This document shows positions 55,178-64,000 of a stretch of DNA of 64,000 bases, piece by piece. The position numbers were made by a program, and so were the translations under genes. The stretch lies in assembly GCA_037962975.1 (NCBI GenBank), contig CM075669.1:187744501-187808500 (forward strand), written 5' to 3'. How positions within the stretch are numbered: the stretch's first letter is position 1; each line of letters starts with the position of its first letter. The DNA comes from Clitoria ternatea (Eukaryota; Streptophyta; Magnoliopsida; Fabales; Fabaceae). The notes beneath the pieces are model-generated. The model worked only from the letters and a program-made list of their open reading frames with translations, did no database searches and had not been told where the DNA came from.

Positions 55178-55182
55178 ATAAT
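55178..55182. repeat. Target site duplication ATAAT, right copy (Ogre/Tat)
   Basis: ATAAT follows GGTTGCGACA, after which the minisatellite of LTR b continues with TATTGTGAAATGAATCACC. Confidence 0.95.
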
Positions 55183-56783
55183 TATTGTGAAATGAATCAC
55201 CTTGCGGGGTGCCACGAAGGGTAAATCCCAGAGTGAAGATGATGTTATCATATTATTGAATATATCACCTTGGGGGGTGCCACGAAGGGTATATCCCAGA
55301 GTGAAGACGATGTTATCGTGTTTATGAATATATCACCTTGCGGGGTACCACGAAGGGTATATCCCGGAGTGATGATGATTTTATGATGTTAATGAATATA
55401 TCACCTTGCGGGTGCCATAAAAGGTATATCCCAGAGTGATGATGTTGTTATGATGTTCACGAATATATCACCTTGCGGGGTGCCACGAAGGGTAAATCCC
55501 GGAGTGAAGATGATGTTATCATATTATTGAATATATCACCTTACGGGGTGCCACGAAGGGTGTATCCCTGAGTGATGATGGTATTGTAATAGTTATTGTG
55601 AAATGAATCACCTTGTGGGGTGCCACGAAGCGTGAATCCCTCAGTGATGATGGTATTATAATATTTATTGTGAAATGAATGGTATGGTAGATACAATCAA
55701 CTAATTGGATAAAATGGATCCATTGCATATGCATTAAATAGTTTACATATGCATTTGCCATAAGAGCATGGCATTTGAGATGGGATGACCACGAGAGATG
55801 AGAAACCCCTTGCGAGGAGGAAATGAGTAAAGATTTAATAAATTGATCATGATAAATTGTGAATGCCCTTATTGATAAGTGGCAATGTGATTGTGTATGT
55901 GCTTGTGCTTGCTTTTATTGTGAATGGTGTTTCATGAGGGTAGTCTACCTATTATATTAAGATGATGATGATTGAATGATGAATTGATAGTTTTATAGCA
56001 AAGCACACATAATGAATGAATGCATGTACACTTAATCACAATATATTTATATTCGTCATTTTGAATGTATAACTCACTCTCCCATGTGGTCTCCTTTTTA
56101 GCATTGTGACGCAGGGTCATCATGGGCTGAGATGAGACTTTGAATTGAAGTTTTGGCGAAGGTAAATAGTGGTAATGGAATTGCCTTGGCCGGCATCATT
56201 TATGAGTTCTTATGTAATAAATAGGTTGTTTATGATGATATAGATGATTTTATGAATTTAGTCATGTATAAAATAATCCTTCATATTTAGGAATGGTGAA
56301 TATAGATGTAGTATGTAAGAGATGATTTAATGTGTACTAGAAGGATTGAAATTGAATGATGAACGTTGATGATTATGATAGTTGGGAAAAGACCCCCGGA
56401 TGTATATGTATATATTTATAATTGTGTCTTAGGCAAAGCATGTGTAAGTTGTGTATGAATTAGACGAGCTTATTTCAGTAGGTATATGTCGGGTATTTGC
56501 ATGCTTTGCCGAGCCTTTTCTCATATCATCATATATGGGACTAGGCGTTTGCCCGGTATACACATTCTTCTTCCGCTGTAAACTCTATTATTTTTGTATA
56601 CCGTTATGGGCATTTTAGCTATTGATCCAGTTTTAGTTAATTAAATTGTACGCTTCGGTTTTCTGTGATTCGGGTTTTGATGTATTCGTTGAGGGTTTTC
56701 AAACGTGAAAAATTTACCTGTACTTTTATTAATTATTATCTTGGTTACATCGGGATCTGAGTTTGGAAAATCGGGGTGTTACA
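55183..56783 (+). mobile_element. Family A shared middle LTR b, segment 3
   Basis: It holds the rest of the 68-bp minisatellite (about seven units, 55196-55680) and the LTR tail, ending in GGGGTGTTACA. It matches 750-2344 of LTR a. The three segments of LTR b add up to about 5.36 kb. Confidence 0.93.
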
Positions 56784-59304
56784 AGGGTGGTATCAGAGCG
56801 TGGTCTGCTCTGTATAGAATTGACATTGTAGATGATTGGAGCACAATTACTCAATAGTGAGACATTTTTGGTGATCCTTGGAGCGTGATGCTCATTGTCG
56901 AAATATGGATGCTCTATATAAACCTAAGAGTGGTAACTATATAGAGGATGATGATATGTTGAAGTATTGATTGCCCTATATGGATTTATGAATGACTAGT
57001 TATCTAAGAATTGTGAATCAACTATAAGGGCATTACTGCTTATCGAGGATTCTTTGTGAGTGATTGTCCATGTTATGATTGATGTTATGGGAGTATACCC
57101 TTTATCATTGAGGTTGTATGATGCACTTGTGGAGCATAGTTTCTCATTGAAAAACTTAATGAAATCATGAGATTGAATATGAGTGAATGAATTTCCTCAA
57201 TATATGATTAATGTATTTATTGTGTAAGTTTGGCCAAGCTCCTTACCCTATTACCTTCAAAATGACGAATACATTGTTATTGTGCATTGATGTTGATGTA
57301 TAGAATACATATTGATTTGATGATGGATCCATGTTGAATGTTGATCATGGAAAGGAAATATTAGAATTGATAAATGTGAGATATAAAATATGAATTGATA
57401 TGATGATGGATTTATGCCATGTGCTGATCATGGACAGGGAGTATTGAGAAATGAATTGACATGGTGGTAGACCATGGATTTTGAAGCCATGAAATATGTA
57501 ATGAAATTAAATTGTTGGTTAGGTCTCTTACATGCATTGCACTTGTAGCGTCTAGCCAAGGAATGTTTATTAAATGAAAGGGAACTCACATGCTTGAGTT
57601 GATTGAATGAATGATATTGAAGGAATCCCCTGGTATGGGTATGTTTGAATTCAATTGATCAGTTGTGCCATTTGTATGGGATGAATTTTATATCCTTTGG
57701 CACAATAACCCTATATGTTATATGATATAAGTGATTTGTTGTACCTCCCTAGATTGGGAACTTGAATATGTGATAAGTGATTAGATGTGAAATTGCGTAC
57801 GTGTTAGATTGGAGTTATGATTTGATTTTGTGTATGTGAGCACCGAGGGAATGATTTAATTAATTGTGACCCACTAGGTGTGGTGACCCCCGGTTGATTT
57901 GATACGATCTTGCATGATCAAACCTTATGGATGATTGATTTAATTGACCCTATGGTGGTCTAGACTCTATGTTGTTTTTATGAGCCATATCTAATGATGT
58001 TGTGGGGTATGGGAGTATTCCCGGATGGGTACTAGGTAACCCTTAGACTTCCCAAGTCTAGTGATTGATCAAAGTTTGTGAATAGTTGAGCCATAACGAA
58101 ATTAATTGAGAAATACATTGTTGAAGCTAAAGCCGGTATGTAATGGAATGCGAATAATGAATGCAACCCCGATGATTGATGAATAATAATGTTGAATTTG
58201 GGGTATGATTGGTATTGGCTATGGTGTACGTGATTTTATGGTATGACTTGGGGCTAAATTGTATACCTTTGATGTTGTGATTATGACAATAGCTATGGAT
58301 TATGATATGACATAGGGATGACATGCATGATTATGAGTCGGTAAATGGAAATTTGATCATGTTATTACCTCCTTTTTTAATTGAAAGGTGCTATATTGAG
58401 GGTAGAAACCCTGTAGAGATGTACTGTGATATGAATTATACGTCTAATTTATGAGCTTTGGTTGTGATTTATGAGAAGAATCCCTAATGTGAAAGCTTAT
58501 TATACGATTGAGTAGCCTACTTGAGAAGAGTTTGGTGAATCTTTTATGGCTCGAATTGAATTATAGCCAACAATATGTAAGTGAGACAAGAACTTTAGGT
58601 TATTTGACCATGGTTTTAGATGGATGAAGCCTGAAGATAGGGTATTTAACTTGTGATGAATTGAAAATCTATGGTTGATACACCAACATATGGTAATATT
58701 AATTAAGATTGATGATTAGTAGGGCATGATGGATGCCAAATTAGTTGTAGAATGACGACGAGATATGAATATGTTGACTAGAGACTTGTGAAAATTGTTA
58801 CTAAGTTGATGTGAATTGATGATTATTAGGAAATGTGTGACCGATGTGAGCAATGGGAATACGAAGTACTAGTTTCGATATGGCCTTACATGCCATAGGC
58901 ATTGTGGCAACATGCACTTATGCGCCAACTTCATGTGTTTGTGGTAACCACTACGGGATTGGGACGCCTTCCTGTATGTCGGATGCAGCAACACGTAGGC
59001 TGGGCAGGTGTAGGGATTTTAACTGCTTATGGTGAATGTACTGAGCCTATCTGGACGTACTGAGTATGAACATGTGAGCTCTGTTGGATGAGTTATAATT
59101 GATGACATATGACACACTTTGATGTGGAAATTTTATGTTAAGAATGATGAAGTGATGATGAACATGTCTTGATGGACTTTGGGAAGTTCGATGTTATTTT
59201 ATAGTGTCATCGAACCTTGTTGATGTGTGGCCTGAGGTATGGCCTTGTGATATGTATATCGATGCTAAACTTTGAGGACGAAGTTCTTTTTAGGTGGGGT
59301 GGAT
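56784..59304 (+). mobile_element. Family A internal region, copy 2, non-coding
   Basis: Nearly the same as 2345-4850, including a polypurine tract at 59292-59303. It has 15 bp (AGTAGCCTACTTGAG-like, near 58511) absent from copy 1. No protein gene on either strand. Confidence 0.87.
56788..56799 (+). other. Primer binding site of family A copy 2
   Basis: TGGTATCAGAGC, a perfect initiator tRNA-Met site, four bases after the LTR. Confidence 0.92.
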
Positions 59305-59609
59305 TGTAACATCCTGAATTTTATAAAAAAATAATTAAATAGAAAGAATAAATATTGAATGATTATAAATGGGTTAATAAATATCCCAAAAATATTAAAA
59401 TGATTAAATTCAGATTTAAAAGAATTATTTATGATTTATTGAGACTTTAAGAGTTAAAATTATACCCGATCAGAATACGGGTGTCGGACCAAGTATCTCC
59501 GATTGAGATGCCGTTGGTTAGGGCTATTAAGAATATTATTGGAAACCCGAATATGTTTTCAGAATAATTTTTGGAATTAGTGTTGAGCCCGAACGGAGAC
59601 CCTGTATGT

Positions 59610-59616
59610 TATAAAA
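59610..59616 (+). promoter_or_regulatory. TATA box in family A LTR c
   Basis: TATAAAA, same place and context as in LTR b (5156-5162). Confidence 0.6.
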
Positions 59617-61287
59617 CGGAAAAACTTAATGAGGGGATTAAGTTAAAAACCCAAACTCCTTTTTTCCCCTCCCATTCTCGACAGCTTCTCTTCTCTCCCT
59701 CTCAACATTTCATTTCCTCCTCCTTCTCCATCCCTTCTCTTGTTAAAAGTGACCAACACCACCCATGACCATTTCCACCTAAAATTAAGAGGATCCCTTG
59801 GGTTTATGAAGCTTACATTGGACATGGAGGCAAGCATGGCTCATCTTCTCTTCTCTCCCTCTTATTTTCGTTTTGGAGCTTAAGCTTGGATGAGAGGTAT
59901 GATTTTTGACCACCCATGGTTTTTATTGATAGTTTTTGGAGTTATTGAAGTGTTATGATGGGAGGTTAGATGTTGTTTTGATGAATGGTGGTATGTGGAA
60001 TCAAACCCTAGGTTAGAAAAATTATTAGGGTATTGAATGAAGCCATTAATATAGAAAACCCTAAGGTGGGGTAGCTTAAATACAAGCTTTTATGAGCATT
60101 TAATGTGGTATTTAACATTAATGTTGAAAGGTGATGAGAAATTAATAAGTATTTATGATGGTGGTGGGTTCTAGTGAAACCCTAACTTTAATAAATTGGG
60201 GAAAGTGTAAAATGTGAATAGGATGTATGTTTAATGGCGTTAATGATAAGAAATGGCCATTGATGATGATTGATGAATATTGATGATGGTTGTTGGGTTC
60301 TTATGAAACCCTAGCCCTAAGAATTTGGGGAAAATGAATATATTGTAATTTGGGAGCTTAGTTGAATGTGGATAGGTGATATTTAAGGTTGAATGTTACT
60401 TGAAATGGTAGAGGACCATTTATGGTGACATCTATAGATAAGTGTTGTTATGAATGTGGAATGTGGGGGATTGGTATGATGAGATTGTGACTTGATGAGG
60501 TTCTAGATCATTTGTGGTGTGCCATTTAAATTTGATTAATTAATTATGGTTATTGAAGGATATGAGAGCTAAGTTGAATATGGAGTGAGTGATGATGATG
60601 TTTGAAGGATTGAGGTGATTTGGGATTACATTATGTAATGGATGAGATGATGATGATGTTGGGTTTAGTTAGTCTTTAAGATCTAGAGGATGTTGGCTTT
60701 GGGAAAGGAATTCCCGAAGCCTAACACAATTGCATAAATTAGTGTTTAGCAAGTTTAGGACTTGATGTTGAGCTTTATGATAAGCTAGCAAATATTTAGA
60801 ATTATGATGGTTATTGATTATGTGAATGCACATGTGTATGGTATGTAGATTTTGTTCCGGACTATGTGGCGGAGCTTTCGGAGCATGCATTCGGATTTCG
60901 GCTCTTCCCTCGAGGTAGGAGAGGAGTTTACATTCAAATTGCATGAGTAGATTGATAGTGATTGTTGTATGTGTTCTATACTCATGCTTGCCTTGCCATG
61001 TATATATATTGAAATAATGAGAATGGCAATTTGTTGGTTATGAGGATGGTGTATGAGAATAGGTGATGATTGTTATGGAAATGTATACCTATATGTGTGA
61101 TGATGATAAGCTTAATTTTAATGAGGTAAATGACTTAGAATGGAAATTGTTGTGTATGAAGTTTTGAGACAAGTTTTAAATGTCTATTATGAGGTATATG
61201 AAGTATGGAATTTGGTCAAATTGGTTTTGAATAGATTTTGGTATATTGAGTTGTGAATTCTCATGTTTTCTGCGCATGATCTGATAA

Positions 61288-61756
61288 TCTCGCTCAAGCG
61301 AGATGGATTCTCGCCCAAGCGAGAACCCCCTGTACCATTATTATGGCCTCTGGCCTAATCTCGCTCAGGCGAGTGAGCTATTCGCTCAAGCGAGATGAGT
61401 GTGAAGTGAGCAGAAGAGACACTGGACGAATCTCGCTCAAGCGGGCATGGTCGCGCTTGAGCAAGCGAGAGAGGAAATTGATCCTGGATGTTTTTCGCTC
61501 AAGCGAGCGTGAGACGCTTGAGCAAGTGTAGGGGTCTGATGCTGGAGCAATTCTCACTCAAGCGAGTGGCTGGAACTGGTGCGCCTCGCCCAAGCGAGAC
61601 GTGTGTGGAATGACGGGATGGCCTCTGGCTGAATGTCACTTAAGTGAACGAGCTTGAAAACGTTGCTAGACAATTTTTGCTCGCGTGAAGGGGCTCGCCC
61701 AAGCGAGCTATGTTAAGCTCGCTCAACCGAGTGAGGGGCTCGCTTAAGCGAGTTGC
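61288..61756. repeat. CTCGCTCAAGCGAG palindrome cluster in family A LTR c
   Basis: It begins with CTCGCTCAAGCGAG at about 61289, and many units are better preserved than in LTR b (for example CTCGCCCAAGCGAG near 61310). About 2.0-2.45 kb into the LTR. Confidence 0.9.
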
Positions 61757-62712
61757 CCAGAACTGAATGTTGTTTCATTTTCTTGGTTTTGATGGTGTTA
61801 GGCCTTTTTCTCTTATATTGTAAGATGCTTGGGGGGATGTACAGGGATATATAATTATGACCTAACATGGTAGTGTTAGATAATGATTAAGATATTGGGA
61901 TAACTTATCTATGCCCATAATATATAATGTGAAACATGAATGTTAACCACCAAGAATGAGATATGTGAGACCGATGGTAAGGGTTTGACGATGAGCTATG
62001 AGAGGTACCCTTGGGTGACACAAACCCGTTGTGAGAATGATCGAACAGTGAGGTTGTTGTTATAAACTGAAGTGTCGAAATAATATTGGTATCGTGCGAC
62101 AATAAATAATGTAATGATTATTCCTTGTGCAAGAGGACATATGTTATTATTAAATTGTGAATAGTCCTTGCATTTTATAATAAGTGCAATATTACATGAG
62201 TGGCTCAGAATTGAAGTGATGAGTTGTGGTATCGCTACACTAGTTACTAAACAACGTTGATAAATGAGATAATGTTGTAATGCCACTATGGTTGAATGCA
62301 AGTATTGACTTGCCATATGATATGAAATATACGTATATATGATGTTGAGATGTAATGTCAAGGACATGGTTGTGTTGGGCATAAGTGTAATTGCCATGTA
62401 TGTAGGGTGATGAATATGCCTCGAATGATTCTAAGTGTGGATTAATATTATGATGTCTGCTATGCCTTTTGATCTCCATGTGTGGATTGATATGAAATGA
62501 TGTTGTGGCCATTGAAATGCTAATTACATGAATGATGTGCCTTGAAGGGCCTTATGATTTCTTATATGCCAATGATAATAAGATTAAATATACGATATAT
62601 CCCTAATTGAGACGGTGAGATATCCTTGCGAGGTTCTTGGGCACATGCATTATTACATTGTTGCATTCATGGCATAGCATGGCATTGATAAAGTTTGTTA
62701 TCATTGAAATGA

Positions 62713-63260
62713 ATCACCTTGTGGGGTGCCACGAAGGGTATATCCTGGAGTGAAGACGATGTTATCGTGTTTATGAATATATCACCTTGCGGGGTGCCAC
62801 GAAGGGTATATCCCGGAGTGAAGACGATGTTATCGTGTTTATGAATATATCACCTTGCGGGGTGCCACGAAGGGTATATCCCAGAGTGATGATGATGTTA
62901 TGATGTTAATGAATATATCACCTTGCGGGGTGCCACGAAGGGTATATCCCGGAGTGATGATGATGTTATGATGTTAACGAATATATCACCTTACGGGGTG
63001 CCACGAAGGGTAAATCCTGGAGTAAAGATGATGTTATCATATTATTGAATATATCACCTTACGGGGTACCACGAAGGGTAAATCCTGGAGTAAAGATGAT
63101 GTTATCATATTATTGAATATATCACCTTACGGGGTGCCACGAAGGGTGTATCCCTGAGTGATGATGGTATTGTGATAATTATTATGAAATGAATCACCTT
63201 GCGGGGTGCCACGAAGGGTGAATCCCTGAGTGATGATGGTATTATGATATTTATTGTGAA
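62713..63260 (+). repeat. 68-bp minisatellite of LTR c, about 8 copies
   Basis: ATCACC starts recur from 62713 at 67-72 bp spacing. There are fewer units than in LTR a or LTR b (about 12 each). Confidence 0.93.
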
Positions 63261-64000
63261 ATGAATGGTATGGTAGATAGAATCACCTAATTGGATGAAA
63301 TAGATCCATTGCATATGCATTAAACAGTTTACATATGCATTAGCCATAAGAGCATGGCATTTGAGATGGGATGACCATGAGAGATGAGAAACCCCTTACG
63401 AGGAGGAAATGAGTAAAGATTGAATAAATTGATGATGATAAATTGTGAATGCCCTTATTGATAAGTGGCAATGTGATTGTGTATGTGCTTGTGCTTGCTT
63501 TTATTGTGAATGGTGTTTCATGAGGGTAGTATACCTATTATATTAATGTGATGATGATCGAATGATGAATTGATGGTTTTATAGCAAAGCACACATGATG
63601 AATGAATGCATGTACACTTAATCACAATATATTTATATTCGTCATTTTGAATGTATAACTCACTCTCCCATGTGGTCTCCTTTTTAGCATTGTGACGCAG
63701 GGCCATCATGGGTTGAGATAAGACTTTGAATTGAAGTTTTGGCGAAGGTAAATAGTGGTAAAGGAATTGCCTTGGCCGGCATCATTTATGAGTTCTTATG
63801 TAATAAATAGGTTGTTTATGATGATATAGATGATTTTGTGAATTTAGTCATGTATAAAATAATCCTTCATATTTAGGAATGGTGAATATAGATGTAGTAT
63901 GTAAGAGATGATTTAATGTGTACTAGAAGGATTGAAATTGAATTTTGAATGTTGATGATTGTGATAGTTGGAAGAAGATCCCTGGATGTATATGTATATA

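Larger units (their letters stand above)
59305..64000 (+). mobile_element. Family A LTR c, cut by the window end
   Basis: This uninterrupted LTR begins TGTAACATCC and reaches the window end at a point equal to about 1970 of LTR a, so some 375 bp are missing and the full length is about 5.07 kb. It shows the empty target sites of M (about 60157) and Ogre/Tat (about 63175). No gene seen. Confidence 0.94.

Noticed and set aside
56788..56830. Possible tRNA gene at GGTATCAGAGC
   Set aside because: It matches only the 3' acceptor complement and lies directly after an LTR, so it is a primer binding site, not a tRNA gene.
1..64000. A host gene or gene fragment captured by the elements
   Set aside because: I looked for non-transposon protein domains in all frames of useful length and found none. 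Histone-like residues at 24804 are only seven long and are not a captured H3 gene.

Overview
The window is nuclear DNA of a flowering plant and holds no host gene that I can find. All 64 kb are LTR retrotransposons (Ty3/gypsy and non-autonomous derivatives) nested inside one another. Plant tRNA primer sites (initiator Met, Asp-like, Arg-like), Athila and Ogre/Tat lineages and very long non-coding LTRs point to a large-genome eudicot. A legume is my guess, from family flavour only.

Outermost layer, family A: a non-autonomous element with LTRs of about 5 kb and a 2.5 kb internal region without genes. It is present as LTR-internal-LTR-internal-LTR: end of LTR a (1-2344), internal 1 (2345-4850), a shared middle LTR b (4851-5711, 31156-34054, 55183-56783), internal 2 (56784-59304), and LTR c (59305 to past the window end). 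LTR b is cut twice. The first cut holds family M (5712-31150, minus strand, target duplication GTGGT). The second holds an Ogre/Tat element (34055-55177, duplication ATAAT).

Inside the right LTR of M sits a truncated chromovirus-like element C (13535-30829; LTR, leader, gag and start of protease). Inside the leader of C sits a complete Athila element (16325-29117, duplication GTTAA). Its two 1679-bp LTRs differ at one position by eye, so it is the youngest layer. It has an intact 1772-codon gag-pol and a second gene (24804-26106) behind a likely 5' intron. That second gene is broken at two homopolymer runs and starts with the residues of the histone H3 tail.

The Ogre/Tat element has, in order: LTR, Arg-type primer site, ORF1, gag, protease with a G-patch-like segment, RT, RNase H, a second RNase H, integrase, a 6-kb 3' region with two minisatellites, an antisense spliced gene with its own TATA box (52416 to 50015), polypurine tract and LTR. 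All its sense genes carry stops or frame changes.

Two structural signals are not explained by the gene content. First, a family of hairpins with NRA loops and compensatory stem changes occurs four times in each Ogre LTR, downstream of the poly(A) signal, and three times in the 3' region. Second, a 14-bp near-palindrome (CACGCTCAAGCGTG or CTCGCTCAAGCGAG) is clustered in the LTRs of families A, M and Athila and upstream of the Athila second gene. Its outer bases differ between families but stay self-complementary.
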